Shown one piece after another: positions 49,396 through 57,098 of a DNA stretch of 64,000 bases. The position numbers and the translations under genes are program-made. Under the pieces are notes generated by a model that ran no database searches, was not told the origin of the DNA, and saw only the letters and a list, made by a program, of their open reading frames with translations. The stretch's first letter is position 1. The number at the start of each line of letters is the position of its first letter. The DNA comes from Geminicoccus roseus DSM 18922 (GTDB lineage: Bacteria; Pseudomonadota; Alphaproteobacteria; Geminicoccales; Geminicoccaceae): contig NZ_KE386572.1 of assembly GCF_000427665.1 (NCBI RefSeq), positions 4,898,373 through 4,962,372 of the forward strand, given 5' to 3'.

Positions 49396-50187
49396 TCAGT
49401 CGGCCAGGGGCTCGAACATGGCCAGGGCCTGCTCGTGCACCCGCCGGTCTCCCGCGGCGATCACCCGGCCGGACGAGCCCAGCCCCACCGGCCGGCCCTT
49501 CCAGTCGGTGATCACCGCGCCGGCTCCCTGCAGGATCGGCAGGATCGGCAGATAGTCGTAGGGAAACAGCCCCTGCTCCACGACCAGGTCGACGAAGCCG
49601 GCCGCCAGGAGACCATAGCCGTAGCAGTCGGTGTTGAACTGGGACAGGTAGACCTGCTCCTCCAGCGTGTCGAACGCGTCGCGCACGGGCCCCTTCTCGA
49701 ACATGCGCCGCGAGTAGGAGGCGAGCACCGCCTGGGAGAGGGTCGGGCAGGCGCGGGTGCGGATCGACTTGCCGTTGAAGGTGGCCGGCTCATTCATCAC
49801 CCCGACCCAGCGCTCGCGGAGGATTGCCTGGTCGATCAGGCCCAGGACCGGCTGGCCCTGGTGAAGCAGGCCGATCAGCGTGCCGAACTGCGGCCTGCCG
49901 CAGATGAACGACTTGGTGCCGTCGATCGGGTCCAGCACCCAGACGAACTCGGCATCCACGTCCTGCTTGCCGTATTCCTCGCCGAAGATGCCATGGCCCG
50001 GGAAGCGCGCCTGGATCATCTCGCGCATCAGGAGCTCGGTCTGGCGATCGGCGATCGTCACCGGGCTCTCGTCGAGCTTGCTCTCGATCTCCAGTTCCGC
50101 CCGGAACCAGCGTCGCTGCACCTCGGCCGCCGCATCGGCCAGCTGATGGGCGAAATCCAGATGGTCGACGGTGGCCGGGCTGGTCAC
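49396..50187 (-). CDS. hisN: Histidinol-phosphatase HisN (IMPase family)
   Basis: The third inositol-monophosphatase-family enzyme, closest to HisN, which dephosphorylates histidinol phosphate in histidine synthesis. The GTG at 50187 is preferred because GGAG lies 6 nt before it, giving 263 residues; an ATG at 50193 directly abuts that GGAG and a TTG at 50202 is also in frame. Motifs are GIFGEEYG, WVLDPIDGTKSFICGRPQFG (about 84-103) and the HisN-type VVEQGLFPYDYLPILPILQG in the place where other members have WDxAA. No other his gene is nearby. An intrinsic terminator for the upstream cytochrome gene ends just before its start. Confidence 0.88.
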   Translation of the reverse strand: MTSPATVDHLDFAHQLADAAAEVQRRWFRAELEIESKLDESPVTIADRQTELLMREMIQARFPGHGIFGEEYGKQDVDAEFVWVLDPIDGTKSFICGRPQFGTLIGLLHQGQPVLGLIDQAILRERWVGVMNEPATFNGKSIRTRACPTLSQAVLASYSRRMFEKGPVRDAFDTLEEQVYLSQFNTDCYGYGLLAAGFVDLVVEQGLFPYDYLPILPILQGAGAVITDWKGRPVGLGSSGRVIAAGDRRVHEQALAMFEPLAD

Positions 50188-50199
50188 GCGCATCTCCAG

Positions 50200-50233
50200 C
50201 AAGAGAATGCCCGTTCCTGGAACCGGAACGGGC
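50200..50233 (-). terminator. Intrinsic terminator between cytochrome c and hisN
   Basis: A perfect 9-bp inverted repeat GCCCGTTCC/GGAACGGGC (50225-50233 with 50209-50217) closes a 7-nt loop and, read on the minus strand, is followed by ATTCTCTT. It should stop transcription of the cytochrome c gene. Its base lies only about 20 nt from the hisN start, so hisN needs read-through or a promoter inside or after the hairpin. Confidence 0.7.
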
Positions 50234-50273
50234 GATGGCTCGATGGTCTGGCTTCCGGAGAGACGATTTTCCG

Positions 50274-51077
50274 TCAGCCGCCCTGGGTCGGAACCTCTTC
50301 GATGGTGACGTTCGGGTTCGGATCCACCAAGTCCGGCGTGGCCGGAGCTTCCCCGGCCGCGGCAGGAGCCTCTCCAGCCGGCGCAGGGGCCGCCTCGGCT
50401 GCCGGAGGAGACGTCTCCGACGTCGGCGGGGCGGCCTCGGCCGGCGCAGGAGCTCCCTCGGCCGGGGCAGACGCCCCATCAGCCGGGGCAGCAGCCTCGT
50501 CCGCCGGAGCAGAAGCTCCCTCGGCCGGAGCAGGCGCGGCCTCGGCGACCGGCAGGGCCGGAGCATTGGGGTTCAGCGAGTGCAGGTAAGCGATCACGTC
50601 CGCCCGCTCGTCCGGCTTGGAGATGCCGGCGAACGCCATCTTGGTGCCAGGGAGATAGACCTTGGGCGCCTTGAGGAACCCGTCCAGCTCCTGGGCATCC
50701 CAGGGCGCGTCGTGCTCTGCCATGGCCGGCGAGTAGGTGTAGCCGGGATGGGTTCCCGCCTGGCGGCCATAGACGTCGTAGAGACCCGGGCCGATCTTGT
50801 TCTCGTTGCCGGCGTCGAAGGTGTGGCAGGACTGGCACTTCTTCGCCGAGGCAGCACCGGCCTCGACGCTGGCCGAGACCAGGCGCACCGCGATCGGCTC
50901 GTCCGGCTGCTCGGTGGGCGCGTTGGCGCTGCTTTCCGCCACCTCGATGTGGTAGGCGTTCTCTTCCAGCTCGTGCGGACCATAGACCATCCGCGACGCG
51001 ACGCCCGCGCCGAGGGCGATGATCCCGGCGGTCAGAATGCCCGCCATGAGCTTGTTGCTTTCGAGCGACGATGCCAT
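50274..51077 (-). CDS. cycM: Membrane-anchored c-type cytochrome (CycM/c552-like)
   Basis: A 267-residue monoheme cytochrome c. An uncleaved N-terminal helix (about 10-30) anchors it to the periplasmic face. The heme motif is Cys81-Gln-Ser-Cys84-His85, and the distal ligand is probably Met147 in PGTKMAFAGI. The class I domain (about 65-170) resembles CycM, which carries electrons from the bc1 complex to cytochrome oxidase. After residue 171 there is an unusual 80-residue tail of Ala, Pro, Glu and Gly, likely disordered, ending in an acidic NPNVTIEEVP. It is divergent from kdsB-pheA, an arrangement I know from other Alphaproteobacteria. Confidence 0.9.
   Translation of the reverse strand: MASSLESNKLMAGILTAGIIALGAGVASRMVYGPHELEENAYHIEVAESSANAPTEQPDEPIAVRLVSASVEAGAASAKKCQSCHTFDAGNENKIGPGLYDVYGRQAGTHPGYTYSPAMAEHDAPWDAQELDGFLKAPKVYLPGTKMAFAGISKPDERADVIAYLHSLNPNAPALPVAEAAPAPAEGASAPADEAAAPADGASAPAEGAPAPAEAAPPTSETSPPAAEAAPAPAGEAPAAAGEAPATPDLVDPNPNVTIEEVPTQGG
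50328..50564 (-). repeat. Low-complexity Ala/Pro-rich coding repeats
   Basis: The DNA encoding residues about 172-250 of the cytochrome consists of imperfect short units translating to variants of APAEGAS, APADEA and APAGEA. The pattern suggests growth by slippage or unequal recombination, so length may vary between strains. Confidence 0.75.
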
Positions 51078-51287
51078 CAGGTAGCCAGCCTTTCCATTCC
51101 GATCGGTCGCCGCCCACGTAGATGGCCGCCGGCGTCCGAGCTGCCGCGCCGATCGCGTGCGGCTCTAGCGAGCTTGCAGTGCAGCCGTCAAGTTGACCAG
51201 CGGCCGCGCCGCTTGGTCGCAAGCCCTTGGCAGCATGTTTGGGAACAGTCCAGCCTGCTCGTCTGGACCCGTTGAGCTGGAGATGCC

Positions 51288-52034
51288 GTGAGCGACACCG
51301 TCGTGCTGATCCCCGCCCGGATGAAGGCGTCGCGCCTGCCGGACAAGCCGCTGGCCGATATCGCCGGCACGCCGATGATCGTCCACGTCCTCCGGCGCGC
51401 AGCCGAGGCGGCGGTCGGCCGGGTGGTGGTCGCCTGCGCCGAGCCCGTGATTGCGGACACGGTGCGCGCCGCCGGCGGCGAGGCGGTGATGACTGATCCG
51501 GAGCTTCCCTCCGGCACCGACCGGATCCGCCAGGCGCTGGAGACGATCGACCCGGACCGCCGCTTTTCCAGGATCGTCAACCTGCAGGGCGACCTGCCGA
51601 CCCTCGACCCGCGGGTGCTGGCCCAGGTGCTGGAGCCGCTGGACCGGCTGGGCACCCCGATGGCGACCCTCGCCTGCGCCACCGAGGACCCGCGGGAGAA
51701 GGCCGACCCGAACGTGGTGAAGGCGGTGGTGTCGATCGATCCGGCGGAGCCCTCGATCGGCCGGGCCCTGTATTTCACCCGCGCCACCTGCCCGTCCGGC
51801 GACGGGCCGATCCTGCACCATATCGGGATCTACGCCTTCACCCGCGACACGCTCGACCGCTTCGCCGCCCTGCCGCCCTCGCCACTGGAGAAGCGCGAGC
51901 GGCTGGAGCAGCTGCGCGCCCTGGAAAACGGGATCCCGATCGGCGTCCGGCTGGTGGATACGGTTCCTTTCGGCGTGGACACGCCTTATGACCTCGACCG
52001 CGCCCGCCAGATCCTGAGCCTGGCAAGATCCTGA
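51288..52034 (+). CDS. kdsB: 3-deoxy-manno-octulosonate cytidylyltransferase KdsB
   Basis: Activates KDO as CMP-KDO for lipopolysaccharide inner core assembly. The protein is 248 residues with GTG start and GGAG 5 nt upstream. The nucleotide-binding opening VVLIPARMKASRLPDKPLAD (about 4-23), the block TDPELPSGTDRIRQAL (about 66-81) and IVNLQGDLPTLDP (about 97-109, metal Asp) are conserved. HHIGIYAFTRDTLDRF is also family-typical. Its presence shows the organism makes LPS. pheA follows after 10 bp. Confidence 0.95.
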   Translation: MSDTVVLIPARMKASRLPDKPLADIAGTPMIVHVLRRAAEAAVGRVVVACAEPVIADTVRAAGGEAVMTDPELPSGTDRIRQALETIDPDRRFSRIVNLQGDLPTLDPRVLAQVLEPLDRLGTPMATLACATEDPREKADPNVVKAVVSIDPAEPSIGRALYFTRATCPSGDGPILHHIGIYAFTRDTLDRFAALPPSPLEKRERLEQLRALENGIPIGVRLVDTVPFGVDTPYDLDRARQILSLARS

Positions 52035-52044
52035 GCCGAACCAG

Positions 52045-52917
52045 ATGACCCAGCCGAACGCCTCCTCCGGCACCAGCCCCGACCGCACCATTGCGTTCCA
52101 GGGCCGTCCCGGCGCCTATTCGCACCTGGCCTGCCGCGAGGCCTTCCCCGATCTGGTGGCCCTGCCCTGCCACTCGTTCGAGGACGCGTTCGCCGCCGTC
52201 CATGAAGGGGCGGCCCGGCTCGCGATGATCCCGGTCGACAACACCGTGGCCGGCCGGGTCGCCGACGTCCACCACCTGCTGCCGCGCGGCGGGCTGCACA
52301 TCGTCGCCGAGCATTTCGTCCGGGTGAACCACCACCTGCTGGGCCTGCCCGGCGCCAGCATCGAGGGGCTGCGCTCGGTGGAGAGCCATGTCCATGCGGT
52401 CGGGCAGTGCCGCCAGTTCCTGCGCCGGCACGGCCTGCAGGCGGTGGTGGTCGCGGACACGGCCGGGGCGGCGCAGGACGTCGCCAGCGCCGCCGATCCC
52501 AGCCGCGCCGCGATCGCCTCCAGGCTCGCCGGCGAACTCTACGGCCTCGTCTCGCTCGCCTCCAACATCGAGGACGCCGAGCACAACACCACCCGCTTCC
52601 TGGTCCTGGCCCGGGAGCCGGTCGATCCCGGCCCGGCCTGCGACCCGGTGATGACCACCTTCACCTTCACCGTGCGCAACCGGCCGGCGGCGCTCTACAA
52701 GGCGCTGGGCGGCTTCGCCACCTGCGGCGTCAACATGGTGAAGCTGGAGAGCTACATCGACGGCGCCTTCACCCAGGCGCAGTTCTACGCCGACATCATG
52801 GGGCACCCGACCCATGACAGCGTCCGGCTGGCCATGGAGGAGCTGCGCTTCTTCAGCCATTCGGTGGAGATCCTGGGGATCTATCCGGCGCACCCGTTCC
52901 GCGCGCAGATCGGCTGA
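52045..52917 (+). CDS. pheA: Prephenate dehydratase PheA
   Basis: Converts prephenate to phenylpyruvate for phenylalanine synthesis. The protein is 290 residues, monofunctional, without a chorismate mutase domain. The catalytic bilobed part (about 14-195) has AFQGRPGAYSHLACREAFP, PVDNTVAGRV and the essential NTTRFLVL (about 187-194). A C-terminal ACT domain (about 205-285: FTFTVRNRPAALYKALGGFA) with KLESY should bind phenylalanine for feedback inhibition. It is coupled with kdsB and ends 12 bp from the convergent putA stop. Confidence 0.96.
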   Translation: MTQPNASSGTSPDRTIAFQGRPGAYSHLACREAFPDLVALPCHSFEDAFAAVHEGAARLAMIPVDNTVAGRVADVHHLLPRGGLHIVAEHFVRVNHHLLGLPGASIEGLRSVESHVHAVGQCRQFLRRHGLQAVVVADTAGAAQDVASAADPSRAAIASRLAGELYGLVSLASNIEDAEHNTTRFLVLAREPVDPGPACDPVMTTFTFTVRNRPAALYKALGGFATCGVNMVKLESYIDGAFTQAQFYADIMGHPTHDSVRLAMEELRFFSHSVEILGIYPAHPFRAQIG

Positions 52918-52929
52918 ACGCAGCACTGG

Positions 52930-55900
52930 TCAGCCCTCGTCCTTCAGCGCTCCCATGAGCTGCAGGTTGCCGCCGACTGCGGCGGTGTTCACTGTGAGCG
53001 TCCGCTCGGTGAGGAAGCGCAGCAGGTAGTGGGGGCCGCCGGCCTTGAAGCCGGTGCCGGACAGGCCCTCGCCGCCGAACGGCTGGGTGCCGACCACCGC
53101 GCCGATGATGTTGCGGTTGACGTAGATGTTGCCCGCGCGGACCCGGCCGGTGAGCGTCTCGATGGTCTCGTCGATCCTGGAATGGACCCCGAAGGTCAGG
53201 CCAAAGCCGGTGCTCTCGATGGCGTCGACGACCTGCGGCAGGTAGCCGGCCTTCCAGCGGACCACATGGAGGATCGGCCCGAACACCTCCTCGGTCAGCC
53301 GAGACATCCGGTCGATCTCGAAGGCCATCGGCGCCACGAAGGTGCCGTTCGCACAGATCTCCGGCAACTCGCAGCGGAACAGGGCCTTGCCCTCCTGCGC
53401 CATCCGCGCCGCATGCGCCTCCAGCTTGCCGCGGGCGCGCTCATCGATCACCGGGCCGACATCGGTGGACAGTTCGCCCGGATCACCGACCGACAGCTCG
53501 GCCATCGCCCCTTTCAGCATGGCGATCGCGCGGTCGGCGATCTCGTCCTGGACGAACAGGATCCGCTGGGCCGAGCAGCGCTGGCCGGCCGAGCGGAACG
53601 CCCCGTCCAGCGTGTCCTGGATCACCGCTTCCAGCAGCGCGGAACTGTCGACCACCACGGCGTTCATCCCGCCGGTCTCGGCGATCAGGGGGCGGATGGC
53701 GTGGTCGGTGGCGGCGATCGCACGGTTGATCGCGAAGGCGGTGGCGGTGGAGCCCGTGAACGCCACCCCGGCGCAGCGCGGGTCGGCGACCAGCAGCTTG
53801 CCGATCACCTGCCCCTCGCCCGGCAGGAACACCAGCGCGTCCTCCGGTACCCCGGCGCGGTGGAGGAGGTCGCAGCACAGCTTGCCGGTCAGCGAGGTCG
53901 CCTCGGCCGGCTTGGCGACCACGGCATTGCCCGTCACCAGGGCGGCGGCCAGCTGGCCCACGAAGATCGCGACCGGGAAGTTCCAGGGCGCGATGGTCAC
54001 GAACACCCCGCGCGGGTGCAGCGAGAGCAGGTTGCGCTCGCCGGTCGGACCCGGCAGTTCCACCGGCCGGCCCATCAGCCGGCGGGCCTCGGCCGCATAG
54101 TAGCGCAGGAAGTCGACCGCCTCGCGGACATCGGCGATCGCATCCAGCACGGTCTTGCCGGCCTCGCGCACGCACAAGGCGATCAGGTCCGCCATGTGCC
54201 GCTCGAACAGGTCCGCACCCCGCTCCAGCAGGGCCGCCCGCTCGTCGACGGGCCGCCGCGACCAGGCGACGAAGCCGCGGTTGGCGAACGCCATGGCCCG
54301 GGCGGCCGCCTCCGGATCGGCGAAGACCACGCTGCCGACCTGGCGGCGGCGGTCGGCCGGATCGTGGACCGGCTTTGCCGCCGCCTGGCTGCCCACGCCG
54401 GGTGCGGCATGGACCTCGCCCGGCCGGGCCAGCCGGCGCGCCAGGTCCGCCAGGGCCAGGGGATCGGACAGGTCGATGCCGGCGCTGTTGGTCCGCTCCG
54501 AGCCGTACAGATCGGCCGGGCGCGGGATCGCCGGGTGGCGCTTGCGGGAAAGGCCGCGCAGCCGCTCGGTCGGATCGGCGATCAGGTCGTCCAGGGCAGC
54601 GCGCCGGTCGACCACCTGGTGGACGAAGCTGGAATTGGCGCCGTTCTCCAGCAGCCGGCGCACCAGGTAGGGCAGCAGGTCCTTGTGGCTGCCGACCGGA
54701 GCATAGACCCGGCAGGGCACCGGCAGGCGCTCGGCCCGGATCAGGTCGCCGTACAGGCTGTCGCCCATGCCGTGCAGCTTCTGGAACTCGAAGGCGCGGC
54801 CGTTGCCCGCCATCTCCAGGATCGCCGCCAGGGTCTGGGCGTTGTGGGTGGCGAACATCGGGTAGAAGGCCTGCCCGCCCTGGAAGAGCTCCCTGGCACA
54901 GGCGAGGTAGCTGACGTCGGTGGTGACCTTGCGGGTGAAGACGGGATAGTCGGCATAGCCCATCCCCTGGGCCTTCTTCACCTCTCCATCCCAGTAAGCG
55001 CCCTTGACCAGCCGCACCGGGATCTGCCGCGACGTCCGCCGGGCCAGGTCCGCCAGCCAGGGGATCACGTGTACCGCGCGCTTCTGGTAGGCCTGCACCG
55101 CCAGGCCCAGCCCGTTCCAGCCGCGCATCGCCTCGGAACTCGCCAGCGCCTCCATGATGTCCAGGGACGGCTCCAGCCGCTCGCTTTCCTCGGCGTCGAT
55201 GGTCACCGCGACGTCGAGCCGGCGGGCACGCTCCAGGAGGCCGCCCAGGCGCGGCAAGAGCTCGGCCATCACCCGGGCGTGGGTGGCGTACTCGTAGCGC
55301 GGGTGCAGGGCGGACAGCTTGATCGACAGGGACGGGCGGCGGAACAGCTCCTTCCTGAGTGCCGCACCGGCCGCGACCCGCTCCAGGGCATGCAGGTAGC
55401 TGGCGAGATAGCGCCTCGCGTCCTCGTCGGTGCGGGCGGCCTCGCCCAGCATGTCGTAGGAGTAGAGATAGCCCTGTTTCTCGGCCGAGCGCGCGCGGGC
55501 GACCGCCTGGTCGATGGTCTGGCCCAGCACGAACTGGTGGCCCAGCACCTTCATCGCCTGCTTCAGCGCCTCGCGGATCACCGGCTCGCCCAGGCGTCCG
55601 ACCATCCGGGAGATCCGCTGGACGAAGCCCTGGCCATCCTCCTCCAGGCTGAGCAGGCGCCCGGTCAGCATCAGGCCGTAGGTGGAGGCGCTGATCAGGA
55701 AGCTGTCGGAGCCTGCGACCTTCTTCTGCCAGTCGGTATCGCCGATCTTGTCGCGGATCAGGAGGTCGGCGGTCTCGGCGTCGGGCACCCGCAGCAGCGC
55801 CTCGGCCAGGCACATCAGCGCCACGCCCTCCTCGGTATCCAGGGCATAGGCGTGCATGAACGCCTCGACGCCGCCGGACGATGCCGCGTCCTGGCGCAGC

Positions 55901-56082
55901 TTCTCGGCCATGGCCCGCGCCATGGCGGTGATCCGCTCGCGCCGGTCCGGGGTAAAGGAAACCCGCGCCAGCAGGCCGGCGGCGGCGCGGTCCTCGTCCT
56001 CGTGGTAGGCCTGCCGGATCGCCTCGCGCAGCGGCGAGGGATCGACGGCGGGGAGGTCGGCGAGGATCGGAGCGAGCGCCAT
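52930..56082 (-). CDS. putA: Bifunctional proline dehydrogenase/P5C dehydrogenase PutA
   Basis: Oxidises proline to glutamate in two channelled steps. The protein is 1,050 residues from the ATG at 56082 (GGAG 7 nt upstream). The proline dehydrogenase barrel includes IPVRLVKGAYWDGEVKKAQG (about 355-375) and NGANSSFVHQVVD. The aldehyde dehydrogenase half has APWNFPVAIFVGQLAAALV, ETGGMNAVVVD (catalytic Glu) and SAGQRCSAQR (nucleophile Cys). The length and N-terminus show no ribbon-helix-helix domain, so unlike E. coli PutA it should not repress its own gene. No PutP lies beside it. It is read after the leucine operon with an 89-bp gap. Confidence 0.96.
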   Translation of the reverse strand: MALAPILADLPAVDPSPLREAIRQAYHEDEDRAAAGLLARVSFTPDRRERITAMARAMAEKLRQDAASSGGVEAFMHAYALDTEEGVALMCLAEALLRVPDAETADLLIRDKIGDTDWQKKVAGSDSFLISASTYGLMLTGRLLSLEEDGQGFVQRISRMVGRLGEPVIREALKQAMKVLGHQFVLGQTIDQAVARARSAEKQGYLYSYDMLGEAARTDEDARRYLASYLHALERVAAGAALRKELFRRPSLSIKLSALHPRYEYATHARVMAELLPRLGGLLERARRLDVAVTIDAEESERLEPSLDIMEALASSEAMRGWNGLGLAVQAYQKRAVHVIPWLADLARRTSRQIPVRLVKGAYWDGEVKKAQGMGYADYPVFTRKVTTDVSYLACARELFQGGQAFYPMFATHNAQTLAAILEMAGNGRAFEFQKLHGMGDSLYGDLIRAERLPVPCRVYAPVGSHKDLLPYLVRRLLENGANSSFVHQVVDRRAALDDLIADPTERLRGLSRKRHPAIPRPADLYGSERTNSAGIDLSDPLALADLARRLARPGEVHAAPGVGSQAAAKPVHDPADRRRQVGSVVFADPEAAARAMAFANRGFVAWSRRPVDERAALLERGADLFERHMADLIALCVREAGKTVLDAIADVREAVDFLRYYAAEARRLMGRPVELPGPTGERNLLSLHPRGVFVTIAPWNFPVAIFVGQLAAALVTGNAVVAKPAEATSLTGKLCCDLLHRAGVPEDALVFLPGEGQVIGKLLVADPRCAGVAFTGSTATAFAINRAIAATDHAIRPLIAETGGMNAVVVDSSALLEAVIQDTLDGAFRSAGQRCSAQRILFVQDEIADRAIAMLKGAMAELSVGDPGELSTDVGPVIDERARGKLEAHAARMAQEGKALFRCELPEICANGTFVAPMAFEIDRMSRLTEEVFGPILHVVRWKAGYLPQVVDAIESTGFGLTFGVHSRIDETIETLTGRVRAGNIYVNRNIIGAVVGTQPFGGEGLSGTGFKAGGPHYLLRFLTERTLTVNTAAVGGNLQLMGALKDEG

Positions 56083-56171
56083 CCGGGATCTCCATGCGAG
56101 GCCAGGCCGATTGGACGCCAAGGCCCGCCCCGACACAATCCCGATCCGCCGGAACCTCGATCCTCCGAAGC

Positions 56172-57098
56172 TCAGCCGGCCGGACGTGCGCGCCTTCGCC
56201 CTGTGGCAGCCCGGCTATGCCCGGCATGGCCGAGCCCGGCCAGGGCGCCCTCCCCGGCCCGGATCAGCCGGTCCAGGTCGACGCCATGCCGCACCCCCAT
56301 CCCGTCCAGCATGTAGACGAGGTCCTCGGTGGCGAGGTTGCCGGCGGCACCCGGCGCGAACGGGCAGCCGCCCAGCCCGGCCACGCTGGCATCGACCGTC
56401 GCCACCCCCATCTCCAGGGCGGTCAGGACGTTGGCCAGCGCCTGGCCCATGGTGTCGTGGGCATGGATGGCAAGCCTTCCGATCCCAACCGCCTCCGCGC
56501 AGGCGCCGACCACCTGCGCGATCCGCCGCGGCGTGCCGGCGCCGATGGTGTCGCCGAGGGAGACCTCCGCGCAGCCGCTCTCCACCAGCGCCCGGGTCAC
56601 CCGCACCACCGCTTCCAGCGCAACCTCGCCCTCGAACGGGCAGCCGGCCACGCAGGACACGTAGCCGCGCAGGCCGAGCCCGGCGGCCGTGGCGGTTCCG
56701 GCGACCTCGCGGAGGCGGGCCAGGGTCGTGTCGATCCCGGCCCCGCCATTGCGCTGCGAGAAGGTCTCGCTGGCCGCCGCGAACAGGGCGACCTCGCGCG
56801 CCCCGGCCTCGATCGCCGCCTGGAGGCCGCGCGGGTTCGGCACCAGCACCGGCAGGCGGACGCCTTCCAGGCCCCCAAGGCCCGCCAGCACGGCATCGGT
56901 GCCGGCCATCGCCGGGACCAGATCGGCGCGGACGAAGGCGCCAGCCTCGATGCAGCGCAGCCCGGCGCCGGCCAGGTCGCGGACCAGGGCGACCCGCGCC
57001 TCCACCGGCAGGATAGCCGCCTCGTTCTGCAGCCCATCTCGCGGACCGACCTCGACGATCGTCACCTCCGCGGGCACACCTGCGAGCGGATCGGTCAC
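56172..57098 (-). CDS. mvaB: Hydroxymethylglutaryl-CoA lyase
   Basis: Splits HMG-CoA into acetyl-CoA and acetoacetate, the last step of leucine breakdown. The GTG at 57098 is chosen because it overlaps the mccA stop (GTGA); the protein is 308 residues. DRE-TIM marks are IVEVGPRDGLQNEAAILP (about 15-32), SCVAGCPFEGEV, IHAHDTMGQALANVLTALEM (metal His-x-His) and the active-site cysteine loop AGLGGCPFAPGAAGN (about 260-274). It completes the mcc set. No acetoacetate-activating gene (CoA transferase or synthetase) follows. Confidence 0.95.
   Translation of the reverse strand: MTDPLAGVPAEVTIVEVGPRDGLQNEAAILPVEARVALVRDLAGAGLRCIEAGAFVRADLVPAMAGTDAVLAGLGGLEGVRLPVLVPNPRGLQAAIEAGAREVALFAAASETFSQRNGGAGIDTTLARLREVAGTATAAGLGLRGYVSCVAGCPFEGEVALEAVVRVTRALVESGCAEVSLGDTIGAGTPRRIAQVVGACAEAVGIGRLAIHAHDTMGQALANVLTALEMGVATVDASVAGLGGCPFAPGAAGNLATEDLVYMLDGMGVRHGVDLDRLIRAGEGALAGLGHAGHSRAATGRRRARPAG

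Noticed and set aside
53029-56316. A 1,095-codon open frame on the plus strand opposite putA
   Set aside because: It is antisense to a clear PutA, has the Arg/Gly/His-rich composition of GC-rich shadow frames and no recognisable domain.
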